DNA of 64,000 nucleotides, from contig JAULSN010000016.1 of assembly GCA_033439765.1 (NCBI GenBank), positions 372,001 to 436,000 of the forward strand, read 5' to 3'. The stretch is from Lasiosphaeria ovina. Taxonomy: Eukaryota; Ascomycota; Sordariomycetes; Sordariales; Lasiosphaeriaceae. The translations under genes and the position numbers were made by a program. The notes below the pieces were generated by a model. The model made no database searches and had not been told where the DNA came from. It saw only the letters and a program-made list of their open reading frames with translations. Shown here one piece after another: positions 36,696 through 48,841 of the stretch. Within the stretch, counting starts at the first letter, position 1. The number at the start of each line of letters is the position of its first letter.

Positions 36696-39600
36696 ATGGA
36701 CAGAGACCGTCAGTACCTCCGAACGAGGATGGGAGGAACAGGAATCACATCCATTTCGGACGACATGTACAGCATCAGCCGGGCGTCTGAGTGGCCCGAA
36801 CGGGAGCGGGACAGAGAGCTGCGGGACCTCGAGTTTCGACCGAGGGAGAGGGAAAGAGAGAGGGACCGTGAGCGTGAGCAGCCTATCAAGTCTATCTTAC
36901 GGAGGCCGGTGCGGCCAGCCACCCGGCCCCGGCGCAACTCGGACACGTCCATCACCTCGTCAAACACGCCTGCCGTGGGGAGCGACTCGGAGCTGGGTCG
37001 CCCTTCACCTCGCTTGGACTTGTCTCCTTTACCACCTCTGCCACCCCAGACACCTTTACCACCCTCACCGCCCCCCCCGTCCGCCTCGGCAACTACTCTC
37101 CCCAGGAGAGTCTTCAAGGCAAAGTTTCAAGGTGTCCCGGCCGAACGCCAGGGCGTCATCAACTTGCGGTCGTCCCGTGCGTCTACATCCAGTATCCCGT
37201 CCAGCTACCACGTGCCTCCAGTACGGACTGTGCTTGCTCCTCACTATATGCCCGAGAGCAGGCCCCTGGACCGCCACGGCCGCCGTGAGGCCCATGACCG
37301 CCATGACCGCCACGACTACCAGAACCAAGACCCAGAGCTTGAGTCTGTCTCCGAATCGTCAGATCTGTCAACCACGACCCAAGCAACAACCGTCGCCTCT
37401 GTCTCATCCAACTACGACGCTGCCAGCGATGTGACACCAACAGAAGCCAACGCCAAGTCGACGCCGTCCGTTCGCTTCACCCCCAGTGTCGTCGGCTCTG
37501 GCTCCAGTGTCGCTAGCTTGCCAGCTTCCGGTCGCAAGGTCAGACCGCGGCTAGGTACCCGAGCAAGGCCCCCATCAGAGGCAGATCGCACACTGGCCAA
37601 GAGCGGCATCCGGACTATGAATGCCAAACTTCTTCCATCAAGCGTGGGCTCGGAGGAGTCTGTACGCCGCAGGGAAGTTGACCAGAGCCAGAAGGACCTG
37701 GAACGAGACTTGCTGCACAAAATCGAGCGGCTCGAGGCCGAGACGAGAGAGCTTCGCGACAGCCATGCCAAATTGGCCAGACAGCTTGACGACAGCTCGT
37801 CTCGGCTCTCGTCTTCGACCCTGGAGAAGGACGCTGCCGAGAGGGAGCGCGACGTTGAGCGGAGCAGCAAGGATCAGGCCCTGGCCATACTGCAGGAGCA
37901 AGGCGCCGTTCTCGACGAGCTTCGCAGCAACACCGACCTGCAAAAGGGCATGCTCGACGAGCTCGAGAAGGAGCGAGATTCTGAACGTGCCCACAAGACA
38001 GAGTTACAATCTGAACTTGTTGCCACCAAGAAAGTCCTCGATGATTTCAGATGCACCTTTGAGCTCCAGAAAGTCATGCTCATCGAGGCAGAGAAGGAGC
38101 GTGACGAGATTCTGGAGGCCAGGGACAGCTTTGAAGACAAGTATATGATGCTGGAGAAGGACTTCAAGAGGCTGCAGGATGATCGAGATGCGCACGAGAC
38201 CGTGCTCCTTCAGCGAATCACCGCACTGCAGATCACGAGGGACGCACTAGAAGGGCAACACGGCAACAGGGCCCAAGAAATTGCCGACTTGATTCTCGAC
38301 CGCGACAACCTGAGATCAGAGTTGGGGGATCTTGTGGCTAAGGTGGGAACGCTTAATGAAGAGAAGGAAGCGGCAGCGGAGGAGCAAGAGAGGATCTTGA
38401 GCGACATCGACGACGAGAAGCAAAAACTGGTGGCGGAGGCTGAAGAAGGACAACGCGCCCTGGAAACCCGTGTCAGCGAGCTTGTGAAAGAGAAGGATGA
38501 CCTGACTGCAGCTGAAGCGGCAGTCAAGGAGGAAAATGCGGAACTGCAGGGGAGGACCGAGGTAGCTGAAGGCGAGATCAGCATTCTTAGGTCACGGGCC
38601 GAAGAGCTCGAGTCGCTTTCGTCCGACCTCAACGCCAAGATCGCCAGTTTAGAAGAGCAACTGACGACAACAAGAAGCGAGGCTAACGGCCTCAAGACGC
38701 AGATTGAAGTCCTCGAATCCGACAAGGCAGGGCTTCAGAAGCAAATAGAAGAGCTTGAGGCCGAGAAGACAGACAAACAAGCACAGCTCGACACACTCAA
38801 CACTGATCTCGCAGGGTCCAAGGCCGCCAACGTGTCGCTGGCAACGCAGAAACTTGACCTGGCGGGTGATATGGCCGAGATACAAGAAACCTTGGACGCC
38901 GCTAGAGCAGAAATCGAGAAGCTCGCCGCCGAGAAGGCCGCCCTGGAGACCGAAGCAGGCAAAATTGCTGGCCTAGAGAGCGCGAAGACTGAACTCGTCG
39001 GCAAAGTCGCGGAGCTGGAATCAATGATCTCCGACCTGGAGACGAAGATTTCGGATCTCCAAAATGAGGCCGACCGGATCCCAAGTCTGCTCGGTGAGAA
39101 GGAGAAGACCGAGACCGAAGTCGCCGGGCTTGAGGGAAAAGCTGCCGAACTCGAGGCAAGGATTGCTGAGCTCCAGGGCGAGGCCGACAAGCTTCCTACC
39201 CTCGAAGCGGCCAAGTCTGATCTCGAAAGCAGGGTGGCCGAACTGCAGGCCAAGGTCGCTGAGCTCCAGGCAGAGGTTGACCGGGATCCCGACGCGGCGG
39301 TCGCAGCACTAAAAGCTGAGCTCGAAGCCAGGGGAGAGGAAATCACGCGCCGCATGGATGAACTGACGGCTATGACCGACAGTAACTCGTCATTATCAGC
39401 ACAACTGGGTGCAACACGGCAACAACTCGACACATTGCAACGCAACCTTGACACCGTGACAATGTCTTACGATTCTGCCACAGGCCATGTCATTGACCTC
39501 CAGCAGCGCGTCGAACAGTTGGCCGCGGGTTCTCGCAGGGCCAGCCGATCACGCACCTCGTCGCCACAAAAGAAGGACAAGGACGCCAGCAAGCGGGACA

Positions 39601-39827
39601 AGCAGCTCGTAGCTGTGCGGAATCCGGGTGACAGGGGGGCAGTGTCAGTCATGCTCCAGATTGCAGCGTGCATTTGAGGAGTCCGGACTAACGAGGATGC
39701 TACCGACAGGCAACTCGTCCGAAAATGCGATTTGCACAAACGCGGCTATCGATTAAATAGCACGAGTTCGACCCCCGGGTCATCGGCGGCTTCTCTTGTC
39801 TCACAGGCTGATTCTGACTCGAGTTAA
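36696..39827 (+). CDS. Long coiled-coil protein with disordered N terminus
   Basis: Two exons, 36696-39643 and 39710-39827, encode 1,021 residues. Residues 1-330 are disordered: an Arg/Glu-rich ERERERDRERE patch, a Pro-rich PPLPPLPPQTPLPP segment and Ser-rich stretches. Residues about 330-970 form an almost unbroken heptad coiled coil (repeats of ELEAxIAELQ type), with basic Ser-rich SRRASRSRTSS next. The frame stops at 39677 if unspliced. A 66-bp intron (GTCAGT donor, CTAAC branch point, GACAG acceptor) instead joins DRGAV to QLVRKCDLHKRG, adding 39 residues ending QADSDSS, which I prefer. No enzymatic domain. The build suggests a scaffold or cytoskeleton- or membrane-tether protein; the function is unknown. 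Confidence is high for the gene and moderate for the last exon. Confidence 0.85.
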
Positions 39828-42035
39828 TTGCTCTCGACACGTTCAGCATACGGGGGTGACGGCCAAGCATGGATTCTTCAACACCCTTGTGGCTATATCA
39901 GACGGTTGACACTCTCCCCCTCCCCCTTGAATCAACGGCCAGGGCGGCTTGGGAGTAGCATAATAGGGCCGGAAATCGTGGGGGATGTTATACCGAGAAT
40001 ATGGATGGCTATTTTAATTTTGTTTACTCTACACATCATGTTATGTTTTCTTTTGTACTCTGGTTGGCTGATCCTGTCTCCTTTCGATTCCCCATCTCTC
40101 CTATTGTCCTGTATTGTCCCTCACCACACCACACTTGCCCTCAGTTGCCTGCCCGTCCGATACCAGTCTTCTCTCAATTACTTCGACTTGCATTTTTACT
40201 TTCGGGTTAGGATTAGAAAAAATCTTGGGACAGTCTACATTGGGTCAAAAGGAGATAAGACGCAGGCATGGGATAGGGAATGCACGGGCACACAATGTAA
40301 GGTAGTTAACGATATTAGACACGGGCTGGGACACGTAGCTTGTCATGTTTAGATAGAGGTACGATGAATAATAGCATGAACGATAACCGGGCACAAAGAA
40401 ATCAAGATAATAAAAAAAGTTGGCGCATATTTTTTTTCATGCTACGGATGACGTGGAAGGAAATGAGGACACAGAAGGGAAAGATGGATGATGACCAAGG
40501 CCCTTTACAAGGTCTTCAGCACCCGCACCTGCTGCCATACAAAATTCCTCCAGACTCCGGCTGCATTTCAATTCCAAGCCTAAGGTAGGATGCACTTCGA
40601 GTTTATGGGTCTAGTGATAAGGGTGTCACCGCCACCTCTACCTCCTGTAATTTTCTTACTTCGCCTTAGATTTTAGTTAATTAGTTATCAGGAGGAAATA
40701 AAAGATACTGGTTTATACTAAGATATCTATATACTCAGTTTTCTATTCGCTATAAACTTTCACCTTAGGTACGTGATTCGTGGCGATGTCGCCATGGAAT
40801 AACATACAGATTACAGATGCTCGGCCACCAGAGTATGACGAAACGATCATCATTTAGCAGCCTATACATCATGGCCAGACAGCGTCTATATGGACAGGTA
40901 CTATTATTCCCGAAAGCCACCAGACGAGCACGGTCCTAGTCGTGAAATTTATGTCCAACTTGGGTCTTCCAACTACCATTATATACGGAATTGACATTGA
41001 CATCACAGTTGGGAGCGATGTATCTGGTGGCGCGTCATATCCAAGAGCTGCAGGAAACGGAAATTGTGGACTCGAGCCCGCAGACTTGGAGGCCGGAGGC
41101 GCGCTGGCCATGTATGAGCATTGCTACCTGGGCTGAATCGGCTATAACAATCCCGACTCCGTGTGGAAAGCCCGCGCAAAGACGGTCGTGGCTCTGCTGA
41201 GAGCCCCATTGTCTAAGGTAGATAATTACAGACACAAGGCTAATATAGACGATGAATCGATGCAAAACCAAGATGCCCCTGGTTGGGTACGCTTTCTGCC
41301 ACTCTCAGGCTCGCCAAATAGGTAGGTGCATGCATAACCCTACACTCACGGTTCTCCAAGATCCATCCTCTTCGCAAGCACGAACAGGGCGATCACGGGG
41401 GCTGTGCGTGGCTGGAGAGGCAGCTGTTTCGGCTACGAATGCCGTTTCTACGATGGTAGTAGCATGTAATATTGCGTGGGGACACCTATTATAACCAGAC
41501 TACCACGCGACTTGGTCTGAGACACGATGCTAATAATTAAAGCTTGTGGGTTCGGCCATATCAATAATGGTGGCAGCGAGACAAGTACTGCGAGTACCCG
41601 GGTTGCGAACCTGGGCATCAAAACCTACTGGATCACTATCGAGGTTAATGGGTACACTGTCACGAATAGGGAGAAGACGGAGCCTGAAGTGAACATAGAT
41701 TAGGCAGGCCACAGGGACAGTCTGAATTCACCATATGAGTCTGATTATATATTGCATTGATAGTTCTGCTGAAGAAGCCCTGTTCAACCAGGAGGACCCG
41801 GGGATGGGGCTGAGCTCTGAAGCATGCTTGAGCTACGGACCCGAGCTGCCAGCTTCAGTACACACTGCTTAAAGGGAACTATTAATTAATCATCATATGT
41901 TTAGTCGGAAGTAAAAGCTTCAAGGTAATGAAACTACCTCGTCGTCTCGCACCCAGGGAATGAGTTGACCTCATCCAACATTCCCAAGCAATTGGCATTG
42001 CCGAGTGCGGTGCAGTTTGTGAAGCTACGAGTATT

Positions 42036-42059
42036 GGGGGGGGGGGGGGGGGGGGGGGG
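42036..42059. repeat. G24 homopolymer
   Basis: Twenty-four consecutive G residues in AT-richer surroundings. On either strand such a tract can form quadruplex or i-motif structures. Its assembled length should not be trusted without raw reads. Confidence 0.9.
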
Positions 42060-43446
42060 CTAATCAATTATTATTAATTTAGAGCTAGCCGTGGGGGTTG
42101 GCTCTGACGTTGTGCGGCATCCCCGAAGGGCGCGGGCGTGGGCGAGAATTACATGTCGACGGAGGTGAAAGGAAAAAAGAAAAAGAGAGGGCCATGGTGG
42201 ATAAGAAGCGTATTTCGAAGGAACTGGGTAGTCACGACGACGGCTATGACTGAAGGATACGCTTTGATGGATAGATGATGAGGCTGACGGCGGTGTTAGC
42301 GAGGGCTGGTGTCGTTGGTTTGCGCAACGGATTTTGCGGGTGGGCCGGATGCCTTGTTTAGGGAGGTCATTCAAGTTGATCACAATTATCGTTCGGGATA
42401 CAGTCAGCACAACCATACCGCCGTTGAGGATGACCACGATGATGAGTGTTGTCTTCAGGCAGCGAGCGGTGAATCACTAATGGGGCCGAGTGTTGACTGC
42501 GCAGTGTAATTATGCGATAATGTGGCGCGCCCAAGCATTCGGGACTCGCAGCCCTCAAGCCAGCCCTGCCAGGCTTATATTCCTGGTATTTAGTGTAGAT
42601 GCAGCAGCGTGCACGTAGAATCACCTTGGGTACCTTGCATTACAGTGCCTAATAATAACAGAACCGATCCTCCCCTGGGTCGGAAATAGCACGCTGCGAT
42701 TCTTTTGGGGCCCACTGCCATGAATGAGGATGGGTGTCGTGCAGGATCACCTGCAGCTCGGGAGTCACCGTGTGACCGTGACCGTGCCGGCGGGTTGCTG
42801 GGGATATTAACAGCACCAAACAGCAGGCGGGGAGCCCCGGGAGACTGGCGGTCAGTCGGCCGCGGTGTGTCTGCACATACAGCCTATACGTAGGTACTAG
42901 TACTGCACGCATTCCTCTTGAACTAGATGCCGCGATGATGTGCTCAATCTACCGTGACGATTATAGGTAGGTAGCACTCCATGGCACAGACAAGGAGGCG
43001 GGCGTAGGGCAACTACCTTGGTATGTACATAACTAAGGTAGGTGCATGGCGTAGGTACAGCACTGTACCTAACCTTGATGTCTTGGATTGGTGGGAACTG
43101 GACGTGCCACGCATCTCTTCTTGGGGTATTCCGAACGGCGGCCGTATTCTTTGAGGTGTTACTCAGGTCATGCAAGTGCACCTGAACACCAAGAAAAGCT
43201 GGAACGGCTGAGAGAAATGGCGGAGGAAGGGCAGGCACATCCCCATCGCCAAGACCAACCAACCACTGCGGTTTTCCTGGCACCTTGGCGGCACCATTAA
43301 CCCCCTACAGTCTGGTACTGTAACATACCTACTACCTAGTATTCCGTATGCATCTAAGGATATAAGGCACCTGGCGCCTAGCTTACGTACATGCAGTCCT
43401 CAGTCTTGGTTGGGGGTTTGGGACAGTCTGACAGGCTTGCACACGC

Positions 43447-43511
43447 GGGAGAAAAGAATAGAAGGAAATAAGAAAGGAAAAGGAAAAAGAAAAGGAAGAG
43501 GAAAAAAAGAA
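43447..43511. repeat. Purine-rich tract
   Basis: About 65 bases almost entirely A and G on the plus strand (three T residues). Simple-sequence expansion of GAAA/GGAAA type. Confidence 0.8.
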
Positions 43512-44096
43512 TGCGCGCCTCCTCTTTCGACGCCCACGCTTCCCAATTTCCCAGACCGACCGGCCAGCCGTCACCAATGCATCTGCTTCCAATTGTTTGC
43601 CCAAAACCGCCCCGAAGCCCGTCGCTGTGGAGCAATTGGGAGCGGTCAGCCCGCCAGCGCAGTCGCCTCGTGCCGCCAAACCGACAACGGCGACAACGGC
43701 GACAAGGGTACCTGCATGGCCTGCAGGTGTCAACTGGGAGTAGGTTGCAGCCCAAGCCCAACCTATGGAACGAGGCTCTGCTCACCGCACTCGGTCGACG
43801 GTCGGCGACGGCGAACTAGGGCATGCTTGCCTTGGGATGCTGGCTGCCAGACTCCTACTACTCTCCTGCTCGTCGCATCCGCTCGGCCAGGCGACGGACC
43901 CGTTTGCGGGCGGGTGCGCACAGGCTATCACTCGCTGTTTTGGTCCGGTGCCGGGACCAGAGTCAATGCCAATGCCAATGCCCTTGTGACTCAACCCTTC
44001 TTGCACTCGGCATATTGTCCACACGAGACTAAATAAGAAGCAGACGATAAGGTCCGTCCGACAGTGAAGGGGGTAGGGGTGGGGGTGAGTGAATGC

Positions 44097-44165
44097 GAAG
44101 AAGAAACAACAAGAATAACAAGTAGAAGAAGAAGAAGAAAAAAAAAAGAAAAAAAAGGAGGTGGG
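44097..44165. repeat. GAA/A-rich purine tract
   Basis: A run of GAA units with A-rich stretches and GGAGGTGGG at its end, about 420-490 bases upstream of the SnoaL-like gene. It may lie in its promoter. Confidence 0.75.
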
Positions 44166-44587
44166 ATGGTGGGGGGCCGAACCGGCAGCGAGAAAGTGAT
44201 GGCAACCCGTGTTTGCTCTCGGACATGCACGGTTGCGGCCCGTCGTCCCACATGGCCCCTGGGGTCTTTGTCGAGCACCCTCACCTCCGAACCGGCGATG
44301 ACGTGGTTGCATCCGACCGATCCGCTTCCTTGTCCCCTTGTTTGTGCCCTGGGCTACAAATCGCACTTATTCCTTCTTCAAGCCTGCGTGGCCGACGATG
44401 CCAATTAGTCGTCTCAGCTCTCACCGCGTCGTCCCGAGTCCTTCAAGTCTCCACAAACACTGCACAAAAGTCGCCTGATTTCTCTCGCCGCCTTACTCCT
44501 AGCGAATTGCCGCTAGCACGGAGCTGCAGAGCCGAGCCACTAATCCCTAGCTGAGTCTTCTCAGCTTGTCCTGCATCCACCGCCGTC

Positions 44588-45643
44588 ATGGTCATCAACG
44601 ACTCTGGTATAAAGGGGACATGCTCTGCGGCGGACCACCTGCCAGACTCGCCTCGCCTCGACTTCACCACACAACCGTCCCGCACCACGCCACCTTCTGC
44701 CATCTCCCCGGGGCCATCATCCTCCCAGTCGCCATCCCTCACCTTCCCAGCAACCATGACTTCACCGACGGACCCCCACTCCAAGAGCTACTCACACGTC
44801 AACGGCTCCGTGTCTGAGCTGCTCGACCGTCTCGCCGTCACTGAGCTCTGCAAGGGCTGGCCCGTGTACCGTGATGCCTCCGAGTGGAAAAACTACCGCT
44901 CTCTCTTCACCGACGATGCCACCGTTTGGACAAGTAGGTAGCCCCCATTCTCTTTCAGTGTCTCGTGAGGTGAGGTGGCGCGACGTGCCGTGCCGTGCCG
45001 TTCCGAACCGTGTCACGAACATCACACCCTTGGCTCCTCCATAGCGTCTCTGTTTTTGCCCCGGCTGACACTTGTCACCATGACGGCAGCGTGGAGTGGG
45101 CCCCGGCATGTCGACGACTTCATCTCCATCTCCAAGGCGGGTAAGGAGCAAGGCGTCTTCATCATGCACCGTGAGTGCGGCACGCTCGCAGAGCTCAGTG
45201 CCGAGCATGGCCGAGCCGTTGGGAAGATGAAGGCCACCATCACGCACCGCTTCACCGTCTCGCCATCAGATGGCAAGCGGGACGGCAGCGAGGGCTCCCA
45301 GTTCGACGTCGACTGCGACTGCCGTTTCATCTTCTTCTGCGAGAAGGTTCCCCAGGGCGACGGCAGCACCAGTGTGTGGAAGGCGCGCTATGTCAAACTG
45401 TTCTACGAGAAGGACAAGGTCGTACCCGCAGACGGTTACACAGCACCACGCTTCACCAGCGATGAGCTGGCCCCGTACCCCGAGGGCTACCGCTACCTCG
45501 GCGCCGCGCAGGCGAGATTGGGGTACGAGATCGACCTGCGCTTGCCGACGGCCCGAGACTTGGACTTGTGGGACCGCATGTATGGGGAGATAGAGAAGTG
45601 GCTCGACGGAAAAGCCGTCGACCTCTTTTGGGAGGGCAAGTAG
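44588..45643 (+). CDS. SnoaL-like (NTF2-fold) domain protein
   Basis: Two exons, 44588-44933 and 45090-45643, encode 299 residues. The 156-bp intron (GTAGGT..GGCAG) joins VWT to [11 protein letters not shown]. After a Ser/Pro-rich leader of about 55 residues comes a SnoaL_4-type NTF2 fold: the helix [21 protein letters not shown], the strand region [14 protein letters not shown], then [16 protein letters not shown] and a beta-rich C half ([28 protein letters not shown]). This fold covers dehydratases, isomerases and cyclases acting on small molecules as well as non-enzymatic members; the substrate cannot be read from sequence. His residues in MHRE and THRF could line the pocket. A second in-frame ATG at 44756 ([10 protein letters not shown]) has an equally good context and would give 243 residues, dropping the disordered leader. 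It stands alone, with no metabolic gene beside it. Confidence 0.85.
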
Positions 45644-47443
45644 GTACCTACCTTAGTAGAACTAATGATTCGATCGGGTATTGCAACCGGGGGAGGAGGG
45701 AGGGAATGGGCGTGTCGTAGATCTGTCTCTGGAACTGGAATGGCGTTTGGATATTTAGCCGAAGCTCTTTTTGCTAGAACTCATACTTCAGAGAATCTTC
45801 GATGGGGAGGCGTGTTTAGGGTGTTTTACTGGCATTTGTCGTGTGATTCTTAATTGAAAGCTTTGACACTCTTTTCACTTGCAATCGTGTCCTCCCTCCT
45901 AACCAATTAGCACCTACTCGTTGCTGCAGCTACCGCTTTGCAGTTTTTAAGCAGTGGGAACCCCCTTTGAAGATCTTCCTTATTTACTATTGGCCTTGTG
46001 GATTTGCGGTAAGATATAGGGGTCGAGTCTCGTCCTAGCTCCAACGAGATACCACCCCATCCTCAGTTGGCATGTCTTCAAGGTACGTTATTCATGCCTA
46101 GCTTGGTGGGTACGTATAACGAGTTGTGACAAATATCAATGTCTCATGTCTCATGTCACTCCCATCCGGCTGTTGCCAGGAATCCGTCATGATGCAATTT
46201 TGGCGTCATGTGAGGCACCGGTTGCGAATCTGGGCTTGGTAAGAGTGGAGATGCGGTCACACAGCAGCTGCTAATCTCGATCCACGGCAGCTAATATGCG
46301 GTCAACCGTCTGCCGGGGAAGCTCCGAGCCCTACGAACGCTGACCGGGGAGCAGAGGGATGCGCCGCGTCCGAAGTCGGAGCTCTTGTCCCAACAAATGT
46401 ATTTCGATGGGACGGTGGGAACAACCGAGACCGCATGCCATTAGATATGACTGTTTATTTGCATGCAGATGAAAGGATTAATCACCTGCCCCGGTCGAAT
46501 CAGTTTCCGTGTCTAAGGTCCACTGGGCGACCCTGGTCGTGGCAAAAGAAAGCCGGCTGGCTAAAGACGATACTAGGTACAGGACGTAATAATAGATAAA
46601 GCCGAATAATTCGGCTACAATAGAGGGCAAGATCAAAGCCTCTAGCCATCCTATTTGATTCACTGAGGCCAGGTGAGTAGGTATGTAACATGTCGTGGGG
46701 CAGTCGTTGATGCGCGCTCAAGCCAAGGTGAAATTTACTATTTACCATCTCCCCAACAAATTAACCAAAGCCCAGCACGTTCCTCCAGGTCTCTAGCTTC
46801 TGTTTAATAAGAGGCCACCCCTCCCACTATAAGAGTAGATTATATTAAAGAATGAACGGACGACTTGGAGTACTTGCATATCAGTCACCAGAACCGTGAG
46901 CCATAACAAAATGGCCCTCTGTCAGCGCAAGGCTCCTCCCGACGGGGTGGGGATGGTCCGTAGCTGAGAATTGCAAAATCCTATCTCGCCCTTGAGTACG
47001 GTATGTGCTAGCATGGCTCTGGCTGCATCAATCCGCGGCTTGCCAGTTTTGTTGTCAGGCTTGTTCAACCAAGTCCCTTCGCAGGTACTAACAACCATGC
47101 TGCTAATTAATTAACACTTGAACTTTAGGATGAACCACCACCGCCAATCTTCAAGCAGTGAACTAACATCATTCGGTGACATGGGCACTACTTCATTAAA
47201 TAGTTACTCTGTATATCGAATACTATCGCTACCCATTGGGTGGGAGCGAAAACGTGCGCCGAGGCAATGGAATTAAACCCCCCCGCAACAGAATAATTAT
47301 TCTGTTTCGCCGAACGAGGGATCCCAATTCACCGCACAGAAGCACGGGCTATCTAATGAAAAGAAAACCCCGAAAAAACTCTGCCTCACTCTACTCAGTT
47401 CATCAAACCGTCGAACCAACTATTTTACCTCCAGATTTTCCGC
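45644..47443. other. AT-rich gene-free interval
   Basis: No gene was recognised. Composition is AT-rich in patches, especially 46.4-47.4 kb. A minus-strand frame near 46478-46663 has one hydrophobic stretch but no other support. Confidence 0.45.
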
Positions 47444-48841
47444 ATGGTGTCTATTACTGATACGATAGCAGATCCTGAGTATCTAGGCGGGCTGGATATC
47501 GAGCAAGTTCAGATTGTGTGTTCCCTCTAAAAAGTCTCGCGAATATGTCGCGCTCAGCATTAATAATTTAATTGCCTTGAGGAACCAGCTTGTTCGTCAT
47601 GGCGAACGAAGCCAAATATGGCCTCGCTTTCAGAATGCAAGTAGGGGCGGCTCGTAATGCTCTCGCTGCTGCTCTAACGTGGAACCTGGAACTAGACGGG
47701 GTTGTCTCCATGTAAGTGAGGAGTGCCGAAGCAACAGCGCACTGGATCGCTGATTGCCACAGACTGGCCGTATTGCAGTACGGCTCAGGGGCTTACCCAT
47801 GTCATCATGGCGAGCCGAGATGATTCTACGTGGGGCTCGATGGCTTGGAAGAGGCGGCTGGAAACTTCTGGCCCCGACGGGTGAACGATTCTTGCACAGG
47901 GACCAGGCGGCGAGACCAGCTGCATCTTGTATGTGAGGCTCGCCGGCGCGGTTCTGACGCGAATATTCCTGACAGCATTCTCTAGCATGCCCGGAGAGCT
48001 CACCGACAGAGGACGAAAAACCGCCCCTTGCCTTTGGTAAATGGTTGCGCGAGCATTACGTCGACCGGTTAGGCCTAGTACGTACGTCCCAGCCCGACCC
48101 TGCCACCCAGTGACCCAACTGACGCCCAGAAGTTGCCAAAGCATCTATCAGATGACACAATGCTCTATGTCCGGACAACCGAGGTGCCACGGGTCGTCCA
48201 GTCGGTGCAGCGCATGTTACATGGCCTTTATCCTTTGGGCACGAACCGGACGTTGTCTCCCTGGGACATTGCCATGCGCTCACGGGCCGAGGAGACGCTT
48301 GCGCCAAGCCCCGGGTCGTGTCCTAGACTCGCAGAGCTTACCAGAGCATTTTCTCAAAGAGCTGCTGAAAAGTGGAACGGAAGCGACAATATGAGCTACT
48401 TGTCTGAAAATCTGGGCGAATGGATGCGTGGCAACAAAGCCTTGGCTCTAGGCTCTCGGCTTCCTTTGTCAGTTATCATGGACTCCATCTATGCGACACT
48501 CGCCCACGGACCCGACACTCGTCTCCCCGACGAATTTTATGACGATCGAGTACGAAGTCATCGACGGCATCGTAGTAGAGGAGATGCTTCGCGGCTATGG
48601 CGTGTCTCGCGAACTACAAATGCTTGGGATAGGCCAGCTGATGAGAGAGATGGTCCTGAAGATGGCCGACCAAGCAGAGTGGACACGGAGACACGACAAG
48701 CATACTAATAGTACCGTACAGCCAAGCGCCCCACCCAAGCTATCACTCCTAGGTTGCCATGATCGCACCATCGGTGTTATGTTAGCAAGCCTTGGCTGTC
48801 TCGATAGCAACGAACGGTGGCCGCCTTCACCAGTCACATAA
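47444..48841 (+). pseudogene. Histidine acid phosphatase pseudogene
   Basis: Five exons can be traced: 47444-47515, 47589-47640, 47763-47928, 47986-48077 and 48130-48841, with small introns whose borders keep the family sequence in register. Family landmarks: EQVQI joined to LVRHGERSQ (catalytic loop, normally RHGxRxP; the Pro position is Gln), WPYCSTAQ, WGSMAWKRRLE, PGELTDRGRKTA, FGKWLREHYVDRLG, LYVRTTEVPR, VEEMLRGYG and LLGCHDRT (the catalytic HD, usually HDTT). Three lesions prevent a full product: an in-frame TGA at 47882-47884, one surplus base in the C run at about 48021-48026, and a further one-base shift at about 48547. Intact relatives are secreted or vacuolar phosphatases that release phosphate from esters. 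I find no obvious signal peptide at the start (MVSITDTIADP). Sequencing error could explain the two indels but less easily the stop. Confidence 0.75.

Larger units (their letters stand above)
39828..44587. other. Gene-free interval upstream of the SnoaL gene
   Basis: About 4.8 kb without a recognisable gene. It contains a G24 run (42036-42059) and purine-rich tracts at 43447-43511 and 44097-44165. Around 42963-43080 it has GTAGGTA/TACCTA-rich sequence, and at about 43680-43705 a short CGACAACGG repeat. A 208-codon plus-strand frame at 43410-44036 overlaps a purine tract, lacks any domain and is probably chance. Confidence 0.45.

Noticed and set aside
41595..41625. Hairpin-like CCCGGGTT/AACCTGGG inverted repeat
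   Set aside because: Short, with one mismatch, and in DNA with no gene close by. Not clearly a terminator or RNA element.
43410..44036. 208-codon plus-strand frame
   Set aside because: Starts inside a purine tract, and its Cys and Arg residues look random. Opposite-strand frames of similar length overlap it.
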